Below are positions 12,300-26,140 of a DNA stretch of 64,000 bases, piece after piece. Numbering within the stretch: position 1 is the first letter of the stretch; each line of letters begins with the position of its first letter. The stretch comes from Copromyces sp. CBS 386.78 (Eukaryota > Ascomycota > Sordariomycetes > Sordariales > Sordariaceae). The notes beneath the pieces were generated by a model. That model did no database searches. It had not been told where the DNA came from and saw nothing but the letters and a program-made list of their open reading frames with translations. The stretch lies in the NCBI GenBank assembly GCA_030685235.1, contig MU839085.1, positions 62,001 to 126,000 of the forward strand, read 5' to 3'. The position numbers and the translations under genes were made by a program.

Positions 12300-14350
12300 A
12301 ACCGTTGAATTAAGTAAAATACTAAAATAAATATTATTAAAATCGCTCGCACTCTCTTTATTTCCCTTATATTTAAAAATATATTAAATCTAGCGATTAA
12401 TATTTAATTCTATTACCTTTAAAGTTTAGCCCGTAACCGATAACTTTATTATTATTATAGTTATTAATATTATCGTAGTAATTATTAATTTAAAATATTA
12501 AAATAATTTAACGGTTTTCATTTAAACGTTCGAAGGCCTTTATTATTAAACGATTAAAGTTTTAATCCCTATTTCTTAAACGTATAATTTCGCTAACCTT
12601 CCCGTTTTTTAAGCCTTTTTCTCTATTTTTTATCGCTTATTCTATAATGATGTAATTGTAATTAGAGCTGATATTTATAATTTCGAAGAAGATTTTATTG
12701 TAATTAAAGAAAAAATTATTTATTTATATATTTATATTAAAGATTTCAATTACGAAATTGTACGTAAGGAAAGTAATATCGTTATTATTTGTATTTAATA
12801 CTTATTCGCTATTTAAATTAGTGTAAAAGATTATTAAAATTAAATTAAATTATTCTACGAATAAATTGCCACTCTTAAGAAGGAGTTTAGCAATTTCCGT
12901 ATAGTATTTGTAGCCGCTTTCTAATCCTAAAAAAACTATTATTAAAAAATCTTTTTCGACTTTTATATTTAGCTCCTAAAAAATAGCCCGGCTCCCCTGC
13001 CATCCCTTAATTTAATTCCCTTACTTCCTAATATATTTAGTAATTCTAGTAATAACAACGATATAATAAATATTAATAAGAATAGTAATAATTATAAATC
13101 GGTATTATATATTATTATTACCCCCGCCTTTAATAGTAAAAGATTATTAATCGAACGCGCTGCTAAATATTATACTTAATATATATATATAAAGTTTACT
13201 TAAGTAAATAAATTTAAAATCTTTATTAACGAACGCCCTAAATTTTCTTTTATCGCCCGCTCTATCGAAGGCGTCCCGTTCGAAATTATCGAAATTAAAT
13301 TAAATAAAACTATCTTTAACGAACCTTATAAATAAATTATAGCCTTCGAATTAATTAACGAGTTAAATAAAAAGTATAATAATATTAATATTATTGTAAA
13401 ATCCCGCCGTATTTTCGAAGACCTTAAAATATCTAAAAGTATAAAATAAACCGACTTTAAAAAAAAATTCATTATATTCGTCGATAAATATAAATTTAAT
13501 AATAGTATAAAGATTTATTACCTCCGTTAGAAAATTAATAACCGTATTCGCTTCGCCCTTTCCTACTAATATCCTTAATTCGTTAATAATAAATTTAACG
13601 AATAGTTTAAAGCCGCTTACGACCTTGCTAAAGTACTAGAGGATAAAGATTAGTATAAGAAATAGATTAATTTATTCTATAAAATTAATATAGTTAACGC
13701 TTCCGCTCTTACTAATCGTTTTAATACTTCTGTAATTAAAGTAATTATTAATTAAAGTGGCGATATAATAAATTTTAACGTTATAACGGAAATAGATATT
13801 TAAATATTTCGTATAATTAAGGTTAATATTTTTAAATACCGTATAAAGATAAATATTTATACCCGCTACGGAAGGCCCGACTATTATTCTACCGATTATT
13901 GCGCCCGTATCAATTTTAAAAAGGAGGTTAAGCCCTATAATAATTGTAATAATAAGAATTGTAGTAGTGGCAATATAGGTAATAATAGCGGTAATTATAA
14001 TAATAATAGCGGCGGTAATAATAATAGCGGTACTAATAATATTAGTAATAGTAATTGTAATAATAATAGCGGCGGTAATAATAATATTAGTAATAACGGT
14101 TAGTAGCTTACTTAGGGTTAGTATAGCTACGGTTAGTAGTATTCCAATTATAGTGGCAGTTATTATATTAATACTATAAACCCTGGTATAGGAGTTCTAG
14201 CCCCCGGTACTCCGGCTCCTAGCTATTATAACTTTATTCCCGCTTATTAGCCTAGTTTTATTAATTTAATTATAAGTAATGAGAATAATTCTATTTCGGG
14301 CTAGGGAAATATATAACCTCCTAATTAAATTACGTTTAGAAGTATAAATT
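12300..14350 (+). pseudogene. Gypsy-1 gag, broken
   Basis: The clearest landmark is a CX2CX4HX4C knuckle at 13,858-13,899 in which the first two Cys, the His and the last Cys all read Tyr, while the spacing and the Gly after the second position are intact. It is followed by a low-complexity Asn/Ser/Gly tract (about 13,930-14,100) made of AAT, AGC and GGT codons, and then a Gly/Tyr-rich tail. Gag forms the virus-like particle and the knuckle binds the RNA. The start is approximate. Confidence 0.75.
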
Positions 14351-14399
14351 TAACGGATATAGAGGAAATAACGGGACCGTCCCTATACGGTTAAATATT

Positions 14400-17300
14400 A
14401 TTAAAATAAATAGATTTTTAATAAATAACCGTTATAAATACTTAAATTTATTAAATCTTTTTATTTATTTATTTTATAGACCGCGTAAATTATATTATAT
14501 TATTTTCGTTAATAATAGATATATTGCCTTTAATTTTATTAATTGTTATTTTATTTACTATTACCGTTTCCCTTTTTTTCCGTTCGCTATTTTTAAATTA
14601 CTATACTTCGTAAGTAGCTAGGTTAAGGGTAGTATTACTTACTTTTTTAAATTTATAATATAGGTAAGAATTTACTATGAAATTATTAATTTACTAATTT
14701 ATAATTTAATTAAAGATAACCCTATTATTTTAAGTTACCCGTAATTTGTTTATTATGCCCTAAGTATTAATTAGTTTAATGATTTTCTTTAATTTAATTC
14801 TATTTATAAATAATATGGCTATTTCCCGCCTGAGAATTTTAATTGCGTTATTCCGCTTTCGAATTATTATTTTACAATTCTGTAATTACTAATTCAACGT
14901 TTATACTAAAGTTTAATAGTAGAAGATATAGATAATAAAAACGAATTTAATTAGTATAATGAAATAGTAATTATTAAACGGCTATTTATTTCTATTATAA
15001 TTAAACGTACTATTCGTTAGCAATTTTATTGTTTTAAATATAGGGTTATTAATTAGTTAGGTATTACCCTATTCGGGAAAATAAGAGGCGGTAGTGTAAT
15101 TATATTATTGGTTTTACCTTTAGCGCTTTTTTTAATTCCCCGTCCGGCGCCTTGCCGATAGGTTAGCGGCGTAAGAATTTTTGCGGTAGACTACCGAATC
15201 CTAATCCGGTTCTATAATATCCCGGTTAGTTTTATTAATTTTAACGATATTAAAGAATTCCCGGCCGCTATTTTTAATTGGCTAACGGAAATTTATAAAT
15301 TCCTGATTATTTGTATAATTCGGGCTAATTTAAACGAAAATATCTGTAGGTTAACCGAAGAAAATAAGAAATTAGAAAAAGAAGGACGGATTTTAGACCT
15401 TTAGAATATAAGTAATAATTTTATATTAAATATAGTAGTAGAAATATTATTAGGTAAAGGCTAGCGTTTTCAATATTTTTTCGGTAATAAATATTATTAT
15501 TGGATTAATACCCTAGTAGGGAAAGGAAACGAAGTTGCGTTAAGGGTAGTAAAAATTTCTAACTTTATTAAAATTAATAGTATTAATAACGATTTTCCTT
15601 GTTGCGAAGAAGTAATTAATAAATATTTTATAATAAATAGTATCGCTATTAATAAAATTACGTCTAAGGACGTGGTTAAATTCTACGAAAAAACTAATAA
15701 ACTTCCTAAAATAGTCGTAGAAATTCAAGTTAAATTCTTGTAATAATATTAGTATTATATATAAACCTTCTTATAAAAAGGAATGGATATTCTTCTTCCC
15801 TATAGGGTATATAATTTAAAGATCGAGCTCCGTCCGGGAATAACCTTTCCCGCTTCCCGTAAGCGTATATTCAATTTTAACTAATTTAGCGTTATTAAGA
15901 AATAGGTCGATAATATATTTTAAAAGAAATTTATTAGGCTTTTATAATTAGAAGCTTTAGTACTTCTACTCCTTATTAAGAAATTAGGAGGTGGAGTCCG
16001 TATTTACGTTAATTATTACGGCGTTAATAACGTTACCTTTAAGTCCCGTTATCCCTTCCTACTTATTAAAAAAACCTTTAACGTAATTTATTGTACTAAA
16101 ATTTTTATAAAATTCGATGTAATTACTACTTTTAACTATATCCGTATTAAATAAGGATATAAATAGTTCACCGCTTTTATAACCTAATTTAACCTATTTA
16201 AATCTTTAATTATTCTTTTTAGCTTATAAGGTACTTTAAATATATTCTAAAATTATATTAACGATATCCTATATAATATTTTCGACGTTTACGCTACTAC
16301 TTATTTCGATAATATCCTTATTTACTCCGATAATATTAAAGACTATAAGCGGTACGTTAACGACGTCCTTAATAAACTAATAAAAGCAAGCTTCAACGTT
16401 AATATTAATAAGTGCGAATTCTATATAATAAGGACGAAATATTTAAATTTAATTATTATGCTTAGAAGTATCGAAATAGATTTAAAAAAGGTTAAAACTA
16501 TTACGGATTAATAAATACCAAAGTTAAAGAAATCCCTATAATCCTTTTTAGGCTTTATAAACTTCTATTAATAATTTATAAAAGATTTTTTAATAATAGT
16601 TATTCTACTTTACAAATTTACGAAGAAAAATGCCGAATAGTTTTAAAATAATTATTATTAAATTACTTTCGAAATTTTTAAACGGGCGTTTACTAACGGA
16701 CTTGTATTTAAAATTTATAATTAGACTAAAAAAACCGTAGTCGAAATAAATACTTTTAATTAGGCTACGGGTAATACCTTTTCCTAGTACGAAAATAATA
16801 GTATTCTCTATTTTATCGCCTATTTTTCGGCTTAATATAGCTCCTAAAAATATAATTATAATATATATAATAAAGAATTGCTCGCGATTATTAAAGTATT
16901 AGAGGAATAGAAATTGGAATTGGAAAGAGCTTAATAATTATTCGATATCTTTACGGATTATAAGAATTTTTAGATATTTATAATTAATAAATAATTAATT
17001 TAGTAGTATATATGCTAGTTTTAATTTTTATTTTAGTTTAATTTCTTAATTAAATATATACCGGGTTTTAAAAACCTTCGCCTAGATGCTTTAAATTGTA
17101 AACCTAATAATCGCCTTAATGGCGAAAAGGATAACCGCCTAACCGTTCGTAAATGGGTATTATTAAATCCGTTTTAATTCGAAGACAATTATTTCGAATT
17201 TAATAACTTAACGGCGGGTTTCTTATTTTACTTACTAAGGCCCAACGACTTTAATACTTAATTAACCGATAATTTTATCCGTACTAATTATAAGACTTCT

Positions 17301-19085
17301 ATTTTTTTATAAGAATTAGTTTCCTCCCTTACTAGCGGAGCTTATTAATAGTTTATTACTATTAAAAAGGTTTTCTATAGGGCTTTTTCGGAATATTATA
17401 TCGTTAATAATATTATAAAATAGCGCGATTAAATTATTATTAATCCTTATAATAAAAATCTCTAATTCTAATTTATTAATTACTAATATAATTCCCTAGG
17501 CGTCGGTTATTTAAATTGTAACGCTACGTATAAATTCTTATAATACAATTTTTATTAGGAAGGAATATATAATAATATATACTTTTTTTATAAAGGTTAT
17601 TTATTTTATATAAAGACTAAATTTTTAAAGAAAGGTTCTACTAATTATTTTAAATTGGTTATAATCGTTTTTATATTATAGACTAATATTTTAATTGATT
17701 ACGTTACGTTACTACTATTAAATATTTATTTAGGCTAGATTTTTAAATATATCGCCGTCGTTGTTAATCAATTTACTAAAATACGGTATTATATTCTAAT
17801 AATAATTTTAGAAGCGGAAGAATTAGCGGACTGGTTTATTAATTATATTTATTTAATTTATAACTTCCTAAATAATATATTTTCTAATAAAAGTACCTAA
17901 TTCGTCTTATAATTCTAGTTTACCCTCTATAAGTAGCTATCTATAATTTGTAAGTTTATTTCCGCTTTCTACCTTTAAACGAATATTTAAACCGAATATA
18001 TTAATATAGAAATAGAATAGTTTTTAAGGATTTATATTAATTAGATATAGACGGATTAAGTAAAGTAATTATTATTCGCGGAATTCGCTAATAATAATAC
18101 CGTTTTATTATTAATAGGGATTTTACTATTCTTCGCCAATTATAGTTATTACCTTTGTATAAATATAGAGCTTCGTACCCCGCCACTACCAAATTTCTTT
18201 CTAGTTCAATTTAAAGAATATTATAAAACTAACAAATTAGTAAATTGCTTTTAGTAAATTTAAAACTTCGCTATCTAGTAGTCGCAGCGTATATAGGAAT
18301 AATACGAAGATAACATTAATAAGAAGCGGATTAATTCTATTAAATATTATATTAGTAATATAATTTTATTTAATATTATAAATTTCGTTAACGGACGTCC
18401 GTACGCGAAATTTTACTTTTGTTAAGAAGGCCCCTTTAAAATTGTCCGCGCTAAATTATATATAGTATACTTCGCCCTCATATCTAATATAAAGTACTTA
18501 TTAGTCTTCTACGTTTCTATAGTATAATTATAGTCCGGCTAAAACCTATTAAACTAGCTTATTATAATAGATATTTAAATTAACGAAGGATGGGTTATAA
18601 TATATATTAATAATTAGGAAGAATATAAGGAATAAGTATTCGAACGTTTTATAGATTATTAATAAATAAATAATAATAAGTATTGGAAATACGAAGTTAA
18701 ATAGAAGACTGGTAATTTTACTTAAGAACCTATTAATAACGTTATTAATTATAAATATTATTTTTAGTAATTCTACTATAAGTACCCGGATAAATTAATT
18801 CCCTTAGAAGTTTAGAAGGTTTTTAAATGCTTCGCCGCCGATACCCTAACGTTAATAATAATGCTAGCTCCGGTAGCCCCCGAACTATTATAATACCGTT
18901 CCAGCCGCCTAATATAGTAAGAAACGGCCGCCGCTATAGAAAATAGGACGTAGAAGGATATAGAAGAAGGTTTATACTTCGTATTTAGGAAAATATTTCG
19001 GAAATTAATAAATATTTATAAGGATAGGAAGCGATATAAAGGGTCTTAAATCTATTATATATATAGATTTTTCAATTCTTCGAAT
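14400..19085 (+). pseudogene. Gypsy-1 pol with C-terminal chromodomain, broken
   Basis: RT begins near 15,820 (KIELRPG), with RYPFLLIKK near 16,040, KFDV near 16,120, and the catalytic YLDD changed to Tyr-Phe-Asp-Asn at 16,302-16,313. RNase H follows (AYFSRLN...YNKELLAII near 16,825-16,900). Integrase spans roughly 17.4-18.4 kb. The chromodomain is at 18,639-18,795 (FERFIDY, KYWKYEVKWK, TWEP with Trp now a stop), which in chromoviruses steers insertion to heterochromatin. All of it is one direction with RIP stops; the protease is assumed upstream but I could not identify its DSG/DTG motif. Confidence 0.85.
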
Positions 19086-19088
19086 TTC

Positions 19089-19104
19089 TTTTAAAAGGGG
19101 ATAG
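19089..19104 (+). other. Gypsy-1 polypurine tract
   Basis: TTTTAAAAGGGGATAG directly before the 3' LTR, the expected primer site for plus-strand DNA synthesis. Confidence 0.75.
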
Positions 19105-19359
19105 TATTATAGGGTTAAATTTATAATATATTATACTATATTAATTATATATATATTGTGCCGATTAGAGCTTAGAGCTCTAGCTACGTATATGTTATCG
19201 TTACGTACAACTTTACGTACCCGCGCACGGTCTAGTCTATAGGGTTCTCACCCATATATAGCTAGACCTCCGCGTACACTTCCTTTCTCTCCTCCTTTCT
19301 CCTTATGCAACAACGTATATCTCATCATACCCCCTACGGTGCCATCTCGCCCCGTGATA
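19105..19359 (+). repeat. Gypsy-1 3' LTR, 255 bp
   Basis: Aligns end to end with 11,921-12,175. Its first 60 bases are heavily mutated (TATTATAGGG...) but the last 100 keep CA and TG and end CCCCGTGATA, giving the better view of the ancestral terminus. Confidence 0.92.
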
Positions 19360-19364
19360 GTCCT
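19360..19364. repeat. Gypsy-1 target-site duplication, right
   Basis: GTCCT, partner of 11,916-11,920; LINE-A resumes immediately after. Confidence 0.9.
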
Positions 19365-19719
19365 ACTATTCCCGTTTTTAATTTTAGCGGAGGAAATACT
19401 AATATTAATTCCCTAATAATAATTAATAACCTTATTAATCCCCTTCCGGCTAATAAAAATTAGGCTTAATAGCGCTACGAAATTATTAGGAATTAAGAAT
19501 TAATATTTAATATATTCCGCGAACTCTTCGTTCGCGAAGAATATTAATTAGTTATTTCGGTACTATTTTCGTAGCTAAATAATTATTATAATTAGTATAA
19601 TTTAATTCTTCTTCTTCTTATTTCTCTTATATTCTTTTATTCTAATATTATAATTAAATGTATTTACGAATACTGTATAAATTTATTGCGCTACTCTCCC
19701 TTTAATTCGATTATTAAAC

Positions 19720-22700
19720 GGTATTTATTTAATTTATTAAACCGTAATGTTTATAAAAAAATTCTTTTAATTTAAGTTCTATTATTTAACTAAATTTAGA
19801 ATTTTTCTTTTGTCTACGGCTAATCGGCTACTATTATTTAATAGTCGGCAATTTATAAATAATTTAGGATAATATACGTAAAGGTTTTTTTATTTATACT
19901 ATAAAAATAAATTAGTATTATAATATCCGGAACCTTCCTCTAGAAGAGGAAAGACTAGAAATTTATAATTTCTGTCTTTATTTAAGTAAGAAGGGAATTC
20001 TTCGCTTTAAATAATAAGTATTATTCGTCGTTATCCTCTAATTATTAGGCTTCCTTTTTTTTCGTTTTATACCGACTATATACCGTTTTATAATATTATT
20101 ATTAAATTTCGGGTTAAAGTCGGCAATAGTAAATTCGTACCGTCGGCCTAATTTAATTACCGCTACCGCTAATTAATAATTATAGTATAATATTTATTCT
20201 CTTATTGTTACTTCTTTTAATTACCCTTTATAATCTGTAATAATTAATTTTAATATTTATAACAGAGGCGGTTACGCCCCCGTTACCAGGGGCGGACTTA
20301 TTACGATTGTTAGAAGTTTCTTTATCGATATTTATTTTTTAATTTATTTAATTTTAATAGTACCGCTTTTTCATTTATTAGCGGGTAGCCGACCGTTTAT
20401 TCTCTTTATTTAGATACGGCTAATTATTTAAATTATAGTCCTTCGGACGAACCTTATTTAATTCGTACGGGCGAACCTTTTTTCGAAGGTTTTAACCCGC
20501 TTATTAAAATAGAAATCGAACGGCGGATAAAAGGTTTCCGTTTTTAAATTCTTTACCGGCGTAACTTTATACGCCCCGGTAATAATTCAAATATTTAATT
20601 TAATATTTAACTAGCTTAATTACTATCCTTCGTAATTTATTATAAATTTTAATTAATTAATAGAAGGTTAATATTTTATATATAATTATATTCCGAATAT
20701 ATTTAGTATAAATTTCTTTTATTCGTATAAAAAAATAACCCTAAATTTTCGCCGCTAATTATATTAATATATTCGTTTACGTAGCTATTTTCTTGTTTAT
20801 TACCTCCGTATATATTTAGTAATTAAATTTCTAATTTAATTAAACCTTAAGGAATTTAATCGATTCCGTTAATTTAAATACAATTCCTTTAATTTAGAGA
20901 ATTTCCGTTTTTAGTTCCTTCGTCCGTATAAAATATATAAGCTCCGTTTTACTTATTTCGAACTCTATCCTTCTCTTAATTACCTAACCCGAATAAATAT
21001 TCTATATTATTTAAAACGTCTAATAATTTTCTTTAATAATTTTAGCTATTACGATAATATTAATATTATCGGCGAAGCCGACGGTAATTATATTTTAAAT
21101 AATAGTTAATTTATAATATAATAAAGTAATAAAGAGAATAAAAAGGATTAATAAGAGGGGGGAACTTTATAATACGCTTATTATAATATTATAAAGTTAG
21201 GAAATTTTATTATCAAAGAAAAAAGAACCTTTTCTTCTAATAACGAAACTATTAATTTATTAGAAAATCCATCTCAGGAATTGCATTTCCTATAGCGTAT
21301 ATAAAAACTACCTATAATTAATTCTATTAAATACGCCCTTCAAATTAAAAAGTATAAAAAACATTATAGCTTTAAATTTCTATATTATATAAATTACGTC
21401 AATAATTATTCGGACGGCGAATTCAGTTAAACGGTTTACCCAGTTATTTATTTAACTTTTCGGGAGGAGATTATACTTTTTTATTATTTATATTAATTTC
21501 TTAATTATAAAGGCTTCGAAGATTTTTCTAACATTATTCAAAAGTAATATAAACTATTATATTCCGGCTAATTTTTATTATTTAGCGTTTTTTCTAAATT
21601 TTTTAAAAATAATTACTTTCGTATTCTTAAATTATTAGGGGAAATATTTAAACTGGAGGTTTATTACAGCGAAAGCTGCTATTACTTATTTAAATAGTTT
21701 TCTATATATTTTTAAAATTTTATTTAAGAATTAGTCGATACTTAGTACTTTATTAAGCGCTATTTTCGAAAGGATTTCCCAAATATTTTCTTCGGTAATT
21801 AAATTATTAATAAGTACCGGGGTATCGCTATTTAATAGTTGAATTTATTTAGTAGATAATCTAGCGGGATTTTTACCTTCGGAAAGAAATAATTAGTAAA
21901 GATATTTGCTTTACCGCTATAGTCTTTAATTTCGTTTGCCCGCTTATTTTATTTGAAGGGTAGTAATTTTAGTAGATTTATTAGGTAATAGTTTTATATC
22001 CTAACCTACTTCTCTAATAGCTAAAATTTATTTAAATCTTTCGATACGCTTACAATATAGTCGCGCTACTTTATTCTCTAAATCTTCGTAATAAATTTCT
22101 TCTTTTTTATTATTACCTTTATAAATTCTTTTTAATTTAAAAGCGTTTAATTCCTAAATTAAATTTACTATTTCCATTGTACCTCCTTTATTATTATTTT
22201 ATATTTTAAATTCTATTAGTCCGCTTATTTTCTCTAATTTTTTTTTTAGTATAGGATAAATTCCTCTATAATATTAACGAATTTATTATCGAATTTATTA
22301 AATCCTAATTCGAATTCCTCTACCGTTTCGATCCCCTTTAGGATTAATATTTTTTTTTTGCCGCTTCCTATACTTTTTCTACGTTTATTAAATTCTAATT
22401 AAATCCTTCCTTTATTTTTATTTTCCCGTTTTTTTTTCTTATTTAAATTTAAATTTCCTAGGGGTAATAGTCCGAACCCGTTTACTTGTATTATTATATT
22501 CCCTAATATTCAGCTTCGATACCCTATAAAATTTATATATAATCGAATATCCTATTTTTCTTTCTTCTAATTATATTTCTGAATTTCGTTAATTCCCTAT
22601 AGGGGGTAACGAAATTAAATTCCTATCGTTATACCTACGTAAATAATTTTATAGCGCCTAGGTTAATTTTATTTTTTAAATTTTAATTAGGGTAATAAAG

Positions 22701-23290
22701 GTTATAATCCCCTACGGTTATATATTAGCCGGCCGGGGGTTCTTTTTCGAAGAATTTAAGGAGGGGAAACCTTTATTAATATTCCGGCGTACTTTAGAAG
22801 AAAATAGGGGAATAAATAGAGTAAATAATTATTAATTTTCGTAAATTCTTTAGTATTACCGCGGCCTAATCCTTCCCAACCTAGAAGTTTAAGTCTTTTA
22901 AATTCTACCTCTTATTTATATAAATTACCGCTTTACTTTTCTTTAAATAATCGATATTATAATATTTATTACCCTTCGGCCGGTAAATATCTTTATTTAA
23001 ATTCTTATTCGGCTTTTAAATTATTACGATATTATAAGTTTCTTCCTATTCGAATAACCTTTTCCCTGTTTCGTACGATTTTCTTATATTCTAATAAAAT
23101 ATTTTTAATTAAATTATTAATTACTTTATAAAAAACTTCTTTTTAATTTAATAGCGGGCTAGGGGGGTATTATTTCTTTAGAAGTAATGGTAATAATCGA
23201 AAGTATAATAATAATAAAATTAATATAAATATAATTATTTATATTCTAAGAGCGAGTATAAACGTTTATTAGGCCTATACCTATAGGTTT
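19720..23290 (-). pseudogene. LINE-A ORF2 (endonuclease-reverse transcriptase), broken
   Basis: The reverse transcriptase catalytic motif is readable on the minus strand as Phe-Ala-Asp-Asn at 21,065-21,076, in the context TVGFADN; the family has FADD, so the last Asp became Asn by a RIP-type change. The rest is supported by alignment in my reading to LINE-B ORF2 (endonuclease, RT core, C-terminal Cys/His finger). In a live element this protein nicks the target and copies the RNA by target-primed reverse transcription. Limits are approximate. Confidence 0.75.
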
Positions 23291-23299
23291 CGGCCGAGA

Positions 23300-24730
23300 A
23301 CTACTTCTAATTTTCTTAGGGCAGCCTTTTTTTCTTCTTTTTATAAATAATTTTTTTAAAGTCGTAATTGAATAGGAATTAAAGGGGGCATTAGAAATTA
23401 TAATATCCTTTTCCGGTTTTATTATTAGTTCTAATATTAGTTTAGCTAGTCCTTTATAAATAATAAAGCCGCGAGGCTTTTCGGCGTAATTAATAAATAC
23501 TTTTACGTAGGCCGCTCTTACGAGCGGGTACCTCTTTTTATTAAAGGCGAAATACCCCGACTTCCTATATGGTTTATAAAGAATTAAAAAACTATTTTTA
23601 TTCGAAAGGTAATTCTCTTCTCCTATACGCAGCCTTTCGTACTTAATTTTACTATAACGGTTATAAGCGTCTTCCTAATAATAAAATCTCGTTATATATT
23701 TAAAATATTAATATTTAAAATACTATTGAGCGGAAGCTATAATTTAAAACGGTTTATATACATATACGCCGCTACTTTAGAGGAAAAAATTCTCTTAGAA
23801 GAAGATTATAGCCTTTACAGTCGTAATTTCTATTAAAAATATTCTTCTCTCTTCCCTTTCGTATTTCTTCTAAGGTTTAGTTCGAATAATTTCCACTTCC
23901 TTATTTTTCGCTTTTATTTCTTATATAACCAATTCAGATTATTTTATATCGATATTAATTTATAGGATTCCTTTAATTAAAATAGTTACGGTATTTAAGG
24001 ATACGACAGCTTCTTTTTTAAAAACTATTTTAATTTAAATTTAATACTTCTAATATTAATTTTTAATTAATTCATTAAAAATGATTATATAATTTTTATT
24101 CGTTACTATTTTAATAATTATATAGATTATTTTATATAAACTCTCTTTTAAAACGCTTTCGATAGCCTACTTTATATTATTATTCGAACGTATAGTAAAT
24201 TCGGCGGTAATTTAAACCCCCTTAATAGTAAATTAGCGTTCGTAATTGGAAGGGATGAATTTTTTAATAGTAATAGTAAATAGGTAGTAGAAGGTGGCGT
24301 TAATTTTATTTAGCGATTTTTAAATAATATTAATTTATTTCTTCGGCGCTTTTTAGGCGTCTTTCTTTATTTCCTTCGAAATAAATTTTTTTAAATCGTC
24401 GATATCCTTCCTAGTAATAAATTGAATTTCGGCGGCTTTATTTACTTTAAATATCTTAGACCCACTTTTCTTCATAGAAATTTTCGCGAATTCGAAAAGG
24501 AATTTTCGAATTTAGCGACGGTCGTCGGTCGATACGACGGTATAGTCCGTAATTTTTTTCGTTATAATAATAAATTTCTTTATAATTTTATCGTCTTCTT
24601 TTATCTTTTCTGAAATCTTTATAGTAAGTACGGCATTAGGGTTATTATATTTTAAAATGCCTTTAAGGGGGTTATAAACGCTATTTTCGAATTTATTCGC
24701 ACTTCTATTAATTATTATCGGTAGCGACGG
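23300..24730 (-). pseudogene. LINE-A ORF1 (gag-like nucleic-acid-binding protein), broken
   Basis: The frame is assigned by collinearity with LINE-B ORF1. A degenerate CCHC-type zinc knuckle is visible near 23,520-23,570: aromatic Tyr residues stand where Cys and His are expected, before a Gly-x-Phe-Ala stretch. Such proteins bind the LINE RNA and form the ribonucleoprotein. Start and stop are approximate because RIP has removed initiator codons and created stops. Confidence 0.6.
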
Positions 24731-24868
24731 TTTAATACTATTACTACAGTCGTCGTAGGATATTGCGGAGGGGGTAAATGACCCTCCTAAATTGATTATT
24801 ATTATTGGTTTTCGTTTTGGAGTACTTCCTGACTAGAAATCGGCGTTTCCGGTTTCGGCGTCGTTTTA

Positions 24869-24881
24869 CTTAAAATTAATA
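24869..24881. repeat. LINE-A target-site duplication, 5' side
   Basis: Exact 13-bp partner of 10,640-10,652, adjacent to the 5' end of LINE-A. Confidence 0.85.
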
Positions 24882-25372
24882 AATTTTAAAGATTCGAAAT
24901 AATTTCTGGTATTACGATAGAAATATAACGATGAAAGAGATAGTATTAGTGATAGTATTAGTATTTATATTAATTGAATTGAAAAATAAGAAGGTAAAAA
25001 GTGTTTATATAATGTTTTATTAGCTTATCGGCGTTAGCAAATTGCCGGGATAGCTAGAGTTATTGGCAATTCGCGCGCGGGGGATTTGGGCACGTAAGCC
25101 GAATTACGGTTACGGGACTACGGTTGTAAATAATCTATAGAAAGCCGTACGACCGGTATTATAGGATTTATAGCGATGAATTATAGTAATACGGCTTCCA
25201 ACCGTATTTTATATTGCGTTTTATTGCAAATAATATAGTAGATAGAGACGATTTTATATTCTTTTATATTATTTTGACCGTTTTAATATATATAGATTTG
25301 CGTGAGCTATATTAATTGGAACGGTTGGGAAATATACGAAATAGCGGTATAGTATTGCGATGACTATTTAGA
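24882..25372. other. Stretch between LINE-A and the Copia stop codon
   Basis: No frame recognised. It lies downstream of the Copia pol stop on the minus strand and could be Copia 3' untranslated/LTR sequence. A 7-bp-stem hairpin (AATACGG/CCGTATT) sits at 25,189-25,209. RIP is moderate here. Confidence 0.4.
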
Positions 25373-25708
25373 TTATATTTTAGTGACGATACATTTTCCT
25401 ATTTGGGATAGGGGTAGTTTTGGCAATACGTGGAATTTTTTGTATATTGGACCCGGATAGATAGAACCGCCGCGCCTTCCTCGCGTCGATATAGGCCCAC
25501 GGACTACGACCTCTAGTGTGGATCCAATTGTGGCACCGATGGTGTGGGCCCGGCACATCTCCTCTCCTCTGGGCATGGGCGTTTCAATTATTAATCCTAA
25601 TTTCTTATCCAAATCTTCTAAATTAATTTCTTTTAGTCCCGGATTATCCTTTTTCCGTAGTAGTACCTCGGCTTTACTTAGCAGATTTCTAAAACTCTTA
25701 TACTTCAA
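25373..25708 (-). pseudogene. 111-codon open tail of the Copia frame, little RIP
   Basis: The end of the Copia frame is open for 111 codons, beginning KYKSFRNLLSK, which is the usual end of Copia pol, then continuing with a Lys/Leu-rich part and a Gly/Arg-rich part (GRRGGSIYPGP). The stretch 25,490-25,600 keeps many CA and TG dinucleotides, unlike the DNA around it. I do not recognise the extension; it may be read-through into unique DNA or an extra domain. Confidence 0.5.
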
Positions 25709-26140
25709 AATATCTAATACTTTCGTTAATTTATTTACTAATATTAGTTTTATATCTAAATATTCAATTTTGAGAATCTTCTTAGTAAAGATCTCCTCCC
25801 TTAACTAATATCTATAGATATTTATATATTTTATTTTAGTACTAAAGGTAGGGGTCTCTTCTATAAGAGCCCTAATAATCTACTTATTATTATATTATAA
25901 AGTAAGGATAGGATTTTTTAATAATTTTACTTTTAGAACAAATATTAACCGCGTTATAAATAGGGTTTCCTTAGCTACTTTCTCAATTACGTATAATTTT
26001 ACCTCTATTATTAAAGTCGCGATCGTAATTTGTTTAATTATACCTTAATAGATTAAACCGCTATATAGTTTAATTGTAAAGCCCTACAAACTCTTTCGAT
26101 CGATAGCGTTATTTATAAACGAAGTATTTAAAGCTATTTC

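Larger units (their letters stand above)
11921..19359 (+). mobile_element. Gypsy-1, chromodomain Ty3/Gypsy retrotransposon
   Basis: A complete 7,439-bp LTR retrotransposon inserted in LINE-A: two 255-bp LTRs, a 5-bp TSD, a purine tract before the 3' LTR, Gag with a CCHC knuckle, then protease, RT, RNase H, integrase and a C-terminal chromodomain in the Gypsy order. Cys/His-to-Tyr, Asp-to-Asn and many new stops show RIP. Its leader after the 5' LTR (about 12,176-12,215) resembles those of Gypsy-2 and Gypsy-5, so the three belong to related lineages. The 3' LTR is much better preserved in its second half than the 5' LTR. Confidence 0.93.
10653..24868 (-). mobile_element. LINE-A, Tad1/I-like non-LTR retrotransposon, split by Gypsy-1
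   Basis: This is collinear with LINE-B (28,412-35,164) in inverted orientation over its whole length. Without the Gypsy-1 insertion (11,921-19,359 plus one TSD) it is about 6.8 kb. Both copies start at the same base (aaaacgacg on the coding strand) and end in a short ATT trinucleotide tail, so both appear full length at the 5' end. ORF1 lies at about 24.7-23.3 kb and ORF2 at about 23.3-19.7 kb on the minus strand, followed by a 3' region that also contains an antisense frame. All frames carry RIP stops, so the element is dead. Confidence 0.85.

Noticed and set aside
15540..15728. 62-codon minus-strand open frame
   Set aside because: Antisense within Gypsy-1 pol just before the RT.
25518..25808. 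96-codon plus-strand open frame
   Set aside because: Opposite strand of the Copia tail, no start context or family match.
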